A DNA stretch of 64,000 bases, from NCBI GenBank assembly GCA_963810055.1, contig CAWEME010000035.1:166051-230050 (forward strand). The letters are read 5' to 3'. Within the stretch, counting starts at the first letter, position 1. Each line of letters starts with the position of its first letter. Positions 1 to 8,565 of the stretch are shown piece after piece. A program made the position numbers and the translations under genes. A model generated the notes under the pieces. It did no database searches, was not told the DNA's origin, and saw only the letters and a program-made list of their open reading frames with translations. Source of the DNA: REEB95 sp963810055 (lineage in GTDB: Bacteria; Pseudomonadota; Alphaproteobacteria; ATCC43930; CGMCC-115725).

Positions 1-945
1 CACCAGCACCGGATCGAAAAGCTGCTGGTGGTGGACGGGCATTACCGCTGCGTCGGGCTCATCACCGTCAAGGACATGGAGAAGTCGCAGAAATTCCCCA
101 ACGCCACCAAGGACGACCACGGCAGGCTGCGCGTCGGCGCCGCCACCGGCACCGGCGAGGACGGCGTGAAGCGAGCGGAAAAGCTGTTCGAAGCGGGCGT
201 GGACGTGCTGGTGGTCGACACCGCGCATGGCCATTCCGCGCGCGTGCTCGATGCGATCAAGAAGATCCGGCGGCTTTCCAACTACACCCAGATCGTCGCC
301 GGCAACATCGCCACGGCCGGCGGCGCGCAGGCGCTGATCGACGCCGGCGCGGACGCGGTCAAGGTCGGCATCGGCCCGGGCTCGATCTGCACCACCCGCA
401 TCGTCGCCGGCGTCGGCGTGCCGCAATTGACCGCCATCCTCGACGTGGTCGAGGTCTGCCGCAAACACGATGTTCCGGTGATCGCCGATGGCGGCGTCAA
501 GTTCTCGGGCGATCTCGCCAAAGCCATCGCCGCCGGCGCCGATTGCGTGATGCTGGGCTCGCTCTTCGCCGGCACCGATGAAAGCCCGGGCGAGGTGTTC
601 CTCTACCAGGGCCGTTCCTACAAGACGTACCGGGGGATGGGTTCGGTGGGCGCGATGGCGCGCGGTTCGGCCGACCGCTATTTCCAGCAGGAAGTCCAGA
701 GCGAGCTCAAGCTGGTGCCCGAAGGCGTCGAGGGCCGCGTGCCGCACAAGGGACCGGTCGGCAACGTCGTCCATCAGCTGGTGGGCGGCTTGAAGGCCGC
801 CATGGGCTATACCGGCAACAAGACCATCGCCGAGATGCAGAGGAATTCCCGCTTCGTGCGCATCACCGGGGCCGGCTTGCGCGAAAGCCATGTCCACGAC
901 ATCGCCATCACCCGCGAGACGCCGAATTACCGGCAGGAACTGTGA
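1..945 (+). CDS. guaB: IMP dehydrogenase, C-terminal part (5' end outside window)
   Basis: This enzyme oxidises IMP to XMP with NAD+, the committed step of guanine nucleotide synthesis. The frame is open from base 1, so the start and most of the CBS pair are missing; about 314 residues remain of a family that is usually near 490. The end of the second CBS domain is followed by the TIM barrel. The catalytic loop reads GIGPGSICTTR, with the nucleophilic Cys, and the flap region contains GMGSVGAMARGSADRYF. The next gene starts inside its stop codon, and guaA follows two genes later, so both GMP-forming steps lie together. Confidence 0.97.
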   Translation, partial: HQHRIEKLLVVDGHYRCVGLITVKDMEKSQKFPNATKDDHGRLRVGAATGTGEDGVKRAEKLFEAGVDVLVVDTAHGHSARVLDAIKKIRRLSNYTQIVAGNIATAGGAQALIDAGADAVKVGIGPGSICTTRIVAGVGVPQLTAILDVVEVCRKHDVPVIADGGVKFSGDLAKAIAAGADCVMLGSLFAGTDESPGEVFLYQGRSYKTYRGMGSVGAMARGSADRYFQQEVQSELKLVPEGVEGRVPHKGPVGNVVHQLVGGLKAAMGYTGNKTIAEMQRNSRFVRITGAGLRESHVHDIAITRETPNYRQEL

Positions 946-2279
946 CACCGGGGGCCCGGGTCGAAGCCGCCATCGGCCTGTTGAACGAGATTGAAAAGGG
1001 CCGCGCGCCCGCCGACGACACCGTCGCGACCTATTTCCGCCGCCACCGTTTCGCCGGGGTCAAGGACCGGGCCGCGATCTCGGGCCACATCTATGCCGTG
1101 CTGCGCCACCGCGCCCTGCTCGATTGGTGGATCGCGCGGGCGGGCAACGGGCTCGAGCCCGACGCGAGGAAACGCATGCTGGCGGCGCTGAAGCTGATCG
1201 AGAAGTGGTCCCCGGAGGAAATGAACCGCGCCTGCGACGGCGACCGCTTCCGCCCCGGCGCGATCTCGAACGAGGAAGCGGCGATGCTGGCGGCGATGCC
1301 GGAGGGCGCGGCATTGCATGCCGACATGCCGCCCGAGGTCGCGGGCAATTACCCCGCCTGGCTCGGGTCTTTGCTCGAGGCGGCGCTAGGCAAAGAGCTG
1401 GCGAAAGAGATGGAAGCGCTCAACGGCGAGGCGGCGCTCGATCTGCGCGCCAACGCGCTCAAGACCGACCGCAGCAAGGCCTTGGCCGCCTTGAAGCGCG
1501 AAGGCATCGAGGTAACGCCAACGCCACTTTCGCCCTTAGGCCTGCGCGTCTTCGAGCGTTTCCCGCTGGCGACGCTGGATATCTTCAAGAAGGGATTTAT
1601 CGAGGTGCAGGACGAAGCCTCGCAGCTTGCGGCGCTGCTGGCCGATGCTCGGCCGGGCATGCGCGTGGTCGATTTCTGCGCCGGCGCCGGTGGCAAGACC
1701 CTGGCGTTGGCGGCGGCGATGAAGAACCGCGGGCATCTGGTGGCCTGCGATACCTCCGCCAAGCGGCTGGAGCGCGCGACCGAACGCCTGCGCCGCGCCG
1801 GGGCCAGCATCGTGCAGCGCGTGGCCCTATCGAGCGAGCGCGACAAGTGGGTGAAAAAGCACGCCCAAGGCTTCGACCGCGTCTTCGTCGACGCGCCTTG
1901 CTCCGGCACCGGCACCTGGCGGCGCAACCCCGACGCCAAATGGCGGCTCAGGCCCAAGGACATCGAAGAGCTGGCCGCGCTCCAGGCCGCGATACTCGAC
2001 AGCGCCCAGCGCCTGGTGAAGCCGGGCGGGCGGCTGATCTACGCCACCTGCTCGCTCTTGAAGGAGGAAGATGAGGCTCAGATCGAGAATTTCCTGGCCG
2101 GCCATGCCGATTTCGCGCTCAAGCCCATCGGCGAGGTTTGGCGCGAGACCATCGGCGGCGAGTCGCCGCACCCCGGCGACATGCTGCGCCTGACCCCGGC
2201 GCGCGACGGCACCGATGGATTCTTCGTCGCGGTGATGGAGCGCAAGGCTGTTGCGCCCAAGCCCGCGCCTCAAGGATGA
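942..2279 (+). CDS. rsmB: RsmB/NOL1-Sun family rRNA (cytosine-C5) methyltransferase
   Basis: This is predicted to transfer a methyl group from SAM to a cytosine C5 of 16S rRNA. The N-terminal 130 or so residues look like the NusB-like domain of RsmB. The SAM site reads VVDFCAGAGGKTLALAAA, and the two family cysteines lie in DAPCSGTGTWRRNPD and YATCSLLKEEDE. The 445-residue length is normal. The start is a GTG that overlaps the guaB stop by four bases, which implies translational coupling. The RsmB subtype is inferred from domain order; another m5C methyltransferase of the same family is possible. Confidence 0.88.
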   Translation: MTPGARVEAAIGLLNEIEKGRAPADDTVATYFRRHRFAGVKDRAAISGHIYAVLRHRALLDWWIARAGNGLEPDARKRMLAALKLIEKWSPEEMNRACDGDRFRPGAISNEEAAMLAAMPEGAALHADMPPEVAGNYPAWLGSLLEAALGKELAKEMEALNGEAALDLRANALKTDRSKALAALKREGIEVTPTPLSPLGLRVFERFPLATLDIFKKGFIEVQDEASQLAALLADARPGMRVVDFCAGAGGKTLALAAAMKNRGHLVACDTSAKRLERATERLRRAGASIVQRVALSSERDKWVKKHAQGFDRVFVDAPCSGTGTWRRNPDAKWRLRPKDIEELAALQAAILDSAQRLVKPGGRLIYATCSLLKEEDEAQIENFLAGHADFALKPIGEVWRETIGGESPHPGDMLRLTPARDGTDGFFVAVMERKAVAPKPAPQG

Positions 2280-2289
2280 TGCGCCGGCC

Positions 2290-3849
2290 ATGACCGCGCC
2301 CGCGACCGACAAGGTCCTGATCCTCGATTTCGGCAGCCAGGTGACCCAGCTCATCGCCCGGCGGGTGCGCGAAAGCGGCGTCTATTGCGAAATCCATCCT
2401 TTCGCCATGGACGAGGGCCGGCTCAAGGCCTTCGGCGCCAAGGCGGTGATTCTGTCGGGCGGGCCGGCCTCGGTGCATGTGGCGCAATCGCCGCGCGCGC
2501 CGCAGCTTGTGTTCGAGCTGGGGGTGCCGGTGCTCGGCATCTGCTATGGCGAGCAGACCATGTGCGCGCAGCTCGGGGGACGCGTCTCGCCCTCCGACCA
2601 CCGCGAATTCGGCCGCGCCTTCCTCGAAATCACCGCGGATTGCGCGTTGTTCCACGGCTTGTGGAAAAAAGGCGCGCGCGAGCAGGTATGGATGAGTCAT
2701 GGCGACCGCGTCGACCAGCTGCCCCCGGGATTCAAGGTGGTGGGCGTCAGCGAGGGCGCGCCCTTCGCCGCCATCGCCGACGACAAGCGGCGTTTCTACG
2801 GCGTGCAGTTCCATCCCGAGGTCGTGCACACGCCGCATGGCGCGGCGCTCCTCAAGAATTTCACCCATCGCGTGGCGAGACTCAAGGGCGATTGGAGCAT
2901 GGCCGCCTTCAAGAGCCAGGCAATCGCGCGCGCGCGCCAGCAGATTGGCCCAGGCAAGGTGATCTGCGGGCTTTCGGGCGGCGTCGATTCCTCGGTGGTG
3001 GCGGTGCTGCTGCACGAGGCGGTGGGAGCGCAGCTCACCTGCATCTATGTCGACACCGGGCTGATGCGCGCGGGCGAAAGCCGGGAAGTGGTGAGCCTGT
3101 TCCGCGACCATTACAACATCCCACTGGTGCATCGCGACGCGGGCGATCTTTTCCTGAAAAAACTCGCCGGCGTCACCGACCCCGAGCAGAAGCGCAAGAT
3201 CATCGGCTCGACCTTCATCGACGTGTTCGACGAGGAGGCGCACAAGATCGGCGGCGCCGAGTTCCTGGCCCAGGGCACGCTTTATCCCGACGTGATCGAA
3301 TCGGTGAGCTTTGCCGGCGGGCCCAGCGTCACCATCAAGTCACACCACAATGTCGGCGGCTTGCCCGAACGCATGAAATTGAAGCTGGTCGAACCCTTGC
3401 GTGAACTCTTTAAGGACGAAGTGCGCGAACTCGGCCGCGAGCTGGGCCTGCCCGACAGCATGGTGAAGCGCCATCCCTTCCCCGGCCCCGGCCTCGCCAT
3501 CCGCATCCCCGGCGAGGTGACGCGCGGGAAACTGGACATGCTGCGCAAGGCCGACGCGATCTATCTCGAGGAGATCCGCAACGCCGGGCTTTACGACGCG
3601 ATCTGGCAGGCCTTTGCCGTGCTTTTGCCGGTGAAGACCGTGGGCGTGATGGGCGACGAGCGCAGCTACGACCATGTCTGCGCGCTCCGGGCCGTGACCT
3701 CGACCGACGGCATGACCGCGGATTACTACCCCTTCCCGCACGAGCTGCTGGGCCGCGTCGCGACGCGAATCATCAACGAGGTCAAGGGCATCAACCGCGT
3801 GGTCTATGACGTGACCTCGAAGCCGCCCGGCACGATCGAGTGGGAATGA
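2290..3849 (+). CDS. guaA: GMP synthase (glutamine-hydrolysing)
   Basis: The enzyme converts XMP to GMP using glutamine amide nitrogen and ATP. The N-terminal class I amidotransferase domain has the nucleophile in GICYGEQ and the His-Glu pair in QFHPEV. The ATP pyrophosphatase domain has the P-loop GLSGGVDSSVV. The C-terminal dimerisation domain contains HPFPGPGLAIRIPGEVT. I chose the ATG at 2290 (519 residues) over an upstream in-frame ATG at 2251, because homologues start just before VLILDFGSQ and AAGGAT lies upstream. It is co-directional with guaB and the methyltransferase gene. Confidence 0.97.
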   Translation: MTAPATDKVLILDFGSQVTQLIARRVRESGVYCEIHPFAMDEGRLKAFGAKAVILSGGPASVHVAQSPRAPQLVFELGVPVLGICYGEQTMCAQLGGRVSPSDHREFGRAFLEITADCALFHGLWKKGAREQVWMSHGDRVDQLPPGFKVVGVSEGAPFAAIADDKRRFYGVQFHPEVVHTPHGAALLKNFTHRVARLKGDWSMAAFKSQAIARARQQIGPGKVICGLSGGVDSSVVAVLLHEAVGAQLTCIYVDTGLMRAGESREVVSLFRDHYNIPLVHRDAGDLFLKKLAGVTDPEQKRKIIGSTFIDVFDEEAHKIGGAEFLAQGTLYPDVIESVSFAGGPSVTIKSHHNVGGLPERMKLKLVEPLRELFKDEVRELGRELGLPDSMVKRHPFPGPGLAIRIPGEVTRGKLDMLRKADAIYLEEIRNAGLYDAIWQAFAVLLPVKTVGVMGDERSYDHVCALRAVTSTDGMTADYYPFPHELLGRVATRIINEVKGINRVVYDVTSKPPGTIEWE

Positions 3850-3959
3850 GGGCGGCCCCAGCCCCGCTAGCCACAACTTTGCCCCAAAGCTGTCCCGACC
3901 GTGTCATCGGCGATTGGCATAATCCAGGCGTCAGTTGGTTGTTGGTTATAGGGGTGCCC

Positions 3960-4151
3960 ATGCGAAACCCGATTTTCGTCAAAAACGTCGAACCTTCGGT
4001 CGAGGAGTTGCTCGCCGACCCGATCGCGCACCTGCTGATGGCCCGGGACGGGCTGCAAGCCGCCGACGTGCTGGCGGTTGTCGACCAGGCCAGAAAAACG
4101 CTGCATCAGCGCCGTTTCGCAAGCGATGGCATCGCGCAGGCCGCCGCCTAA
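3960..4151 (+). CDS. Small hypothetical protein, 63 residues
   Basis: I do not recognise this family. The predicted product is soluble and mostly helical, with the central stretch LMARDGLQAADVLAVVDQAR and no signal peptide. The ATG at 3960 follows a GGGGTG-type ribosome binding site. A longer in-frame version from 3840 would overlap the end of guaA and has a low-complexity leader, so it is less likely. It stands alone between guaA and the isochorismatase-like pair. Coding potential is plausible, but function is unknown. Confidence 0.55.
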   Translation: MRNPIFVKNVEPSVEELLADPIAHLLMARDGLQAADVLAVVDQARKTLHQRRFASDGIAQAAA

Positions 4152-4217
4152 GCACGGGGTCCACGAAAAGATCGAGGATTGCCTGGCGGGCGGTTCTGTG
4201 AGCGGTGCCCGTTATTC

Positions 4218-5030
4218 TTGACGGCCCGGGCGGTTGTTGGTTCCCTTGGGGCAAGAAACCACCGGGAGGAAACCATGCTTCGCCTTCGCCGTCTGTTTCC
4301 GCTTGCCGTGCTTGCCGCATTGCTGGGTTTTGCTGTGCCCGGACATGCCCAGACCATTATCGACGAATGGCCGAGCGTGAAGGCGCCACCGGCGCCCGAG
4401 CTCAAGCCTGTCACCGTCGATCCCAAGACCACCGCGCTGCTGATGCTCGATTTCCTGCCCCAGGATTGCGGCACGCGACCGCGCTGTGTCGCCACGCTGC
4501 CCGCGGTGAAGAAGCTGATGGCTGAAGCGCGGACCCGTGGCATGACCGTCATCTACACCACCTACGGCAAGTTCACCGCAGCCGACATCCTGCCGGACGT
4601 GGCGCCGCGGCCCGGCGAGCCGACGCTCACCGCGTTCTGTGACAAGTTCATACTCGGCAACCAAGATACCGGCCTCGAGAAGATGCTGAAGGACAAAGGC
4701 ATCACCACCGTCGTCACCGTCGGGGCTTTTGCCAACTGCGCCATACTTTACACCGCGAGCGCAGCGTCGCTTCGCGGTTTCAACGTGTTCGTGCCGGTGG
4801 ACGGCATATCGGAGCCCAACCTCTATGCCGAACAGATCTCGACGTGGCAGCTAGCCAACGCGATAGTAGTTTCGTCAAAGATAACGCTGACCCGGATCGG
4901 CATGATCAAGTTCTGAAGACGCAGGGCACGATTGAATGGGGATAGGAGGCGAATGGGAATGATCCCATCGCACTTGACGGCCCTGGCGGTTGCTGGTCCC
5001 ATTGCGGCAAGAAACCATCGGGAGGAAACT
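4218..5030 (+). repeat. Upstream copy plus spacer of a tandem gene duplication
   Basis: About 57 bases before the ATG at 4275 match the 57 bases before the ATG at 5031 closely. Both contain TTGACGGCCC near the start and a GGGAGGAAAC(C/T)ATG ribosome-binding region. The duplicated unit therefore includes the leader as well as the coding region. The shared TTGACG could be a -35 element, but no convincing -10 is seen. Confidence 0.7.
4275..4916 (+). CDS. Exported isochorismatase-fold cysteine hydrolase, copy 1
   Basis: The protein belongs to the isochorismatase-like (cysteine hydrolase) superfamily, which includes nicotinamidases and N-carbamoyl hydrolases. A signal peptide of about 26 residues (MLRLRRLFPLAVLAALLGF, ending GHAQ) predicts export, which is unusual for this fold. 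The family Asp is in LLMLDFLP, and the nucleophilic Cys is kept in VGAFANCAILYT. The start at 4275 is set by GGGAGGA and the signal peptide. It is 213 residues. The next gene is a diverged tandem copy. The substrate cannot be inferred. Confidence 0.82.
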   Translation: MLRLRRLFPLAVLAALLGFAVPGHAQTIIDEWPSVKAPPAPELKPVTVDPKTTALLMLDFLPQDCGTRPRCVATLPAVKKLMAEARTRGMTVIYTTYGKFTAADILPDVAPRPGEPTLTAFCDKFILGNQDTGLEKMLKDKGITTVVTVGAFANCAILYTASAASLRGFNVFVPVDGISEPNLYAEQISTWQLANAIVVSSKITLTRIGMIKF

Positions 5031-5657
5031 ATGTTGCGAATTCGCCATCTGTTGCCGCTCGCCGCGCTTGCCGCGTTGCTGGGTTTTGCCGCGCCTTCGC
5101 ATGCCCAGACCATCATCGACGAATGGCCGAGCATAAAGACACCTCCCGCACCCGAACTCAAGCCGGTGACCGTCGATCCCAAGACCACCGCGGTGCTGGT
5201 GCTCGATTTCTTGAATCAGAATTGCGGCCACCGGCCGCGCTGTCTCGCCACGATCCCGGCGATGAAGAAGCTGCTGGCCGAGGCGCGCGCCAAGGGCATG
5301 ACCGTCATCTATTCTTTCTGGAGCACGGCGGCCGACGTCATCAAGGACGTAGCGCCAGTGGACAAGGAGCCGACGGTCGCATCCCCATTGCCGGACAAGT
5401 TCCTCAACTCCGATCTCGACAAGATTCTCAAGGATCGCGGCATCACGACCGTCATCGTCAACGGCACCGCGGCACAGGGCGCCGTTCTCTATACCGGCAG
5501 CGAGGCAGCGCTCCGCGGCTACAAGGTGATCGTCCCGGTGGACGGCATGTCTTCCGACGATGCCTATCCCGAGCAGTTCACCGCCTGGCTATTGGCCAAC
5601 GGGCCGGGTTTCGGCGCCCGGGTGACATTGACCCGAACCGACATGATCAAGTTCTAA
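5031..5657 (+). CDS. Exported isochorismatase-fold protein, copy 2, catalytic Cys replaced by Gly
   Basis: This is a tandem paralogue of the gene at 4275, with the same signal peptide design (ending PSHAQ) and the shared segment TIIDEWPSxKxPPAPELKPV. The Asp in LVLDFLNQ is kept, but the nucleophile position reads NGTAAQGAVLYT, so Cys is now Gly. In true isochorismatases such as PhzD a Gly also occupies this position, so the protein may do different chemistry rather than being dead. It is 208 residues. A strong intrinsic terminator follows. Confidence 0.8.
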   Translation: MLRIRHLLPLAALAALLGFAAPSHAQTIIDEWPSIKTPPAPELKPVTVDPKTTAVLVLDFLNQNCGHRPRCLATIPAMKKLLAEARAKGMTVIYSFWSTAADVIKDVAPVDKEPTVASPLPDKFLNSDLDKILKDRGITTVIVNGTAAQGAVLYTGSEAALRGYKVIVPVDGMSSDDAYPEQFTAWLLANGPGFGARVTLTRTDMIKF

Positions 5658-5681
5658 GCTCGAAACCGGCCTAGGATCGTC

Positions 5682-5712
5682 GAAGGGGAGCAAGCGGGCT
5701 CCCCTTCTTTTT
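5682..5712 (+). terminator. Rho-independent terminator after the isochorismatase-like pair
   Basis: A perfect 10-bp stem (GAAGGGGAGC / GCTCCCCTTC) with a 6-base loop is followed by five T residues on the plus strand. It ends within the stop codon of the convergent CDGSH gene. On the minus strand there is no T-run after the stem, so it should act mainly on plus-strand transcripts. Confidence 0.9.
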
Positions 5713-5950
5713 AGAGCTTCTTGTGTGTCCCGTCGCAGAAGGGCTTGCCCGCACTCGCCTTGCAGCCGCACAGCCAGGCATCGCCGGACTTCTCCGCCTT
5801 GAAGCCCATCGGTGAAAGCCCGGTGCCCTTGTGCGAGCCGTCGCAGAAGGGCTGAGTCTTGGAACGGCCGCAGGCGCACCACCAATATTCCTTGCCGGCT
5901 TCGAGCGCGGTCTTATAGGGCGCTTTCTGTGCGGGAATGGGCGAGGTCAT
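5711..5950 (-). CDS. CDGSH-type iron-sulfur protein with two motifs
   Basis: This 79-residue protein has two CDGSH iron-sulfur motifs. One is CACGRSKTQPFCDGSH; the other is CGCKASAGKPFCDGTH. Each supplies three Cys and one His for a 2Fe-2S cluster, as in the mitoNEET/CISD families. Bacterial double-motif members are small soluble proteins thought to handle electrons or clusters. It has no signal peptide or membrane segment. It is convergent with the isochorismatase-like pair and lies just upstream of nothing else on its strand, so it is probably a single-gene unit. Confidence 0.92.
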   Translation of the reverse strand: MTSPIPAQKAPYKTALEAGKEYWWCACGRSKTQPFCDGSHKGTGLSPMGFKAEKSGDAWLCGCKASAGKPFCDGTHKKL

Positions 5951-5974
5951 CGTGGTTTTCCCTGGTTGGACCGG

Positions 5975-7171
5975 CTAATAGGAACGCGGCAATCCGAGCA
6001 CATGTTCGGCGAGATAGGCCAGCACCAGATTGGTCGAGATCGGCGCCACCTGGAACAGCCTGGTCTCGCGCCATTTGCGCTCGACGTCGTATTCACGGGC
6101 AAAGCCGAACCCGCCGAAGGTCTGGAGACAGGATTCGGCGGCGTGCCAGGAGGCGTCGGCCGCCAGGAGCTTGGCCATGTTGGCCTCGGGCCCGCAAGGC
6201 GATCCGGCGTCGAACAGCGCGGCCGCCTTGCGCACCATCAGATCGGCGGCCTCGGTTTCGGCATAGGCGCGGGAGATAGGGAATTGCACGCCCTGGTTCC
6301 GGCCGATGGGCCGGTCGAACACCTCGCGGCTCTTGGCGTAATCCAGGGATTTGCGGATGAACCAGCGCGCGTCGCCGATCGCCTCGGCCGCGATCAGGAT
6401 GCGCTCGGCGTTCATGCCGTCGAGGATGTAGCGGAATCCCTTGCCTTCCTCGCCGATCAGGTTCTCCGCCGGCACTTCGAGATCGTCGAAGAAAATCTCG
6501 GTGGTGTTGTGGTTGATCATGGCGGGCAGCTTCCTGATGGTCACGCCCTTGCCGCGCGAAACCGCGAAATCGACCAGGAACACCGACAACCCGTCGCCGC
6601 GCTTTTCCACCTTTTCCACCGGTGTGGTGCGCGCCAGCAGCAGCATCAGATCGGAATGAAGCGCGCGCGAGGTCCATACCTTCTGCCCGCGCACCACGTA
6701 TTTGTCGCCGCATTTCTCGGCCTTCGTCTTCAGCTTGAGCGTGTCGCTGCCGGTCGAAGGCTCGGTCACGCCGAAGGCCTGGAGCCGCAATTCGCCCGAA
6801 GCGATCTTGGGCAAATAGCGTTGTTTCTGCTTGGCATTCCCGTGCCGGAGCAGCGTGCCCATGATGTACATCTGAGCGTGGCAGGCGCCGGCATTGCAGC
6901 CCGAGGCGTGGATTTCCTCGAGGATCACCGCCGCCGCGCGCAGGGGCAGGCCGGTGCCGCCATATTGTTCGGGAATCAGCGCGCCGAGATATCCCGCCCG
7001 GGTCAGCGCCCCGACGAATTCCGTGGGATAGTCCTGCTTCTCCTCGCAAGCCCGCCAATAGGCCCCGGGAAAGCCTTCGCAGATGCGCCGCACGGCGGCG
7101 CGGATCTCGGGAAAATCCTCGCCCAGTGAGATCACGGACGGGGCCGGGCCTGCGGTTTCCATCTCAACCAT
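5975..7171 (-). CDS. Acyl-CoA dehydrogenase family protein
   Basis: The 398-residue protein is an FAD-dependent acyl-CoA dehydrogenase, introducing a double bond at the alpha-beta position of a CoA thioester. The middle-domain signature is FGVTEPSTGSD, the flavin-binding tryptophan region reads GQKVWTS, and the C-terminal helical domain has LQTFGGFGFAREYDVER. The usual C-terminal GTxEIQ-like element reads APISTN here, so chain-length preference cannot be guessed. It lies six bases from an enoyl-CoA hydratase on the same strand, consistent with two consecutive beta-oxidation-type steps. Confidence 0.92.
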   Translation of the reverse strand: MVEMETAGPAPSVISLGEDFPEIRAAVRRICEGFPGAYWRACEEKQDYPTEFVGALTRAGYLGALIPEQYGGTGLPLRAAAVILEEIHASGCNAGACHAQMYIMGTLLRHGNAKQKQRYLPKIASGELRLQAFGVTEPSTGSDTLKLKTKAEKCGDKYVVRGQKVWTSRALHSDLMLLLARTTPVEKVEKRGDGLSVFLVDFAVSRGKGVTIRKLPAMINHNTTEIFFDDLEVPAENLIGEEGKGFRYILDGMNAERILIAAEAIGDARWFIRKSLDYAKSREVFDRPIGRNQGVQFPISRAYAETEAADLMVRKAAALFDAGSPCGPEANMAKLLAADASWHAAESCLQTFGGFGFAREYDVERKWRETRLFQVAPISTNLVLAYLAEHVLGLPRSY

Positions 7172-7177
7172 CCCCTA

Positions 7178-7972
7178 TCATCGGCCGGTAAAGCGGGCTT
7201 TCCGCTTCTCGTTGAAGGCGCGGATGCCTTCGCGCCGATCCTCGGTCTCGACCAGGCGTTCATAGCATGCGATCTCGAACGCCATGGCCTGGTCCAAGGG
7301 CAAATGCTGCCCGCCCTGGATGGCGCGCCTGGCCTGGCGCACTGCCAAGGGAGCGTTGGCCGCTATCGCGCGCGCGGTCGCCAGCGTCTCGTCCATCAAC
7401 CTGGCGGGCTCGCACAGCCGGTTGACGATGCCCCAGGACAAGGCCTCTTCGGCGGAGAACGGCTTGCCGGCCAGGATGATCTCCTTGGCGCGCCGCGCGC
7501 CCGCGGCCCGCGCCAGGGTCTGCGTGCCGCCCGCGCCGGGCATGATGCCGAGCGTGGTTTCGGTCAGCGCGAAACGCGCGGTCTTGGCCGCGTAGGCGAA
7601 GTCGCAGGCCAGGATCAGTTCCAGCCCTCCCGCATAGGCATGGCCGTTCACCGCGGCGATCACCGGCACCGGGCAGTCGAGCAGCATCTTCTGTTCGCGC
7701 TCGATGATGGCGTGCTGATCGCGCCAGGCTTCGTCGCTCATGCCGTTGCGTTCCTTCAGATCGGCGCCGGCGCAAAAGACGCGATCGCCCGCGCCGGTGA
7801 GCACGACGCAACGGGTTTCGCCGGGCGCCGCCACGAGCCCGGTCCAGAGATCGAGCAGCTCCTGCATCATGCGGGTGTTGAAGGCGTTGGCGGAGGCGGG
7901 ACGATTCAAGGTCACGCGCTGGAGCCCGGGCTCCGGCGTCTCGACCAGGATCGTTTCGTAGATTTTCGCCAT
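7178..7972 (-). CDS. Enoyl-CoA hydratase/isomerase family protein
   Basis: This 264-residue crotonase-fold protein is expected to hydrate an enoyl-CoA. The oxyanion-hole segments are GAGDRVFCAGADLKE and GHAYAGGLELILACDF, and the catalytic region reads ALTETTLGIMPGAGGTQTL with both acidic positions present. It is upstream of, and probably co-transcribed with, the acyl-CoA dehydrogenase. The pair could act on fatty-acid, branched-chain or aromatic catabolic intermediates; nothing in the sequence decides between these. Confidence 0.92.
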   Translation of the reverse strand: MAKIYETILVETPEPGLQRVTLNRPASANAFNTRMMQELLDLWTGLVAAPGETRCVVLTGAGDRVFCAGADLKERNGMSDEAWRDQHAIIEREQKMLLDCPVPVIAAVNGHAYAGGLELILACDFAYAAKTARFALTETTLGIMPGAGGTQTLARAAGARRAKEIILAGKPFSAEEALSWGIVNRLCEPARLMDETLATARAIAANAPLAVRQARRAIQGGQHLPLDQAMAFEIACYERLVETEDRREGIRAFNEKRKARFTGR

Positions 7973-8026
7973 CCGCGGCGGATGGTGGGGACGGCGGAAG
8001 GCGCCGTCAAGCAGCTCGGGAACGGA

Positions 8027-8254
8027 TCAGACGTAACACCAGGGCGAACGGCTCAGCAACTCGCTGGCGGCTTCGCGCACCGCTTGCCAGGCGGCAAAGG
8101 CAAGCTCGTCGTCCACCTCGCGCGCGCGCTGGGCGCGGGCGCCCGCGAAATCGACCGCGGACCGGCCGTATTTGGCCGCCAGATTCTCGGCGATGCGGGC
8201 GGTTTCCTCGTCGTCGAGGAAATTCGTGGTTGCGGGCGTGAAGGCAGCGGTCAT
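8027..8254 (-). CDS. Small hypothetical protein, 75 residues
   Basis: I do not recognise this protein. The frame is open back to 8323, but the ATG at 8254 gives a more protein-like product that starts MTAAFTPATTNFLDDEE. It is acidic and helical, with the segment REVDDELAFAAWQAVREAA and no membrane span. It lies 54 bases upstream of the enoyl-CoA hydratase on the same strand and may lead that operon. The start remains uncertain. Confidence 0.5.
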   Translation of the reverse strand: MTAAFTPATTNFLDDEETARIAENLAAKYGRSAVDFAGARAQRAREVDDELAFAAWQAVREAASELLSRSPWCYV

Positions 8255-8323
8255 GGCGGCAGCTTCCGGCCCTCGCCAAGATACGTCAAGGTAAATCCCG
8301 GAGTTAACCAAGTAAATATGCAA

Positions 8324-8565
8324 TCAACCTCGGTTGTTATCGTTAATATCCCCACCTTCTTAAGTAATTCCCCGTATAACGGTTAAGGTTAAGCGGGCGG
8401 GCGGGCCCTGCCGCGCAACGCGGCCGCTGGGCCAGGCGGGACCGGGGAATTTCCCCGCTTTCCCCTGATCGGCACTGGTAAACGCGCAATTCTTCGGACA
8501 TTCTAGGCGCGCTTCGCCGGGCAAAAAGATTGCAAGGTATAACCGAATGGCGAAGGGGAGACGTG
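8324..8565 (+). promoter_or_regulatory. AT-rich intergenic region upstream of the liv operon
   Basis: This divergent spacer is clearly AT-richer than its surroundings between 8300 and 8390, with several TTAA tetramers, so it probably carries the promoters for the liv operon and for the minus-strand gene at 8254. No confident -35/-10 pair was identified. A GGGGAGA ribosome-binding site precedes the ATG at 8566. Confidence 0.4.
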
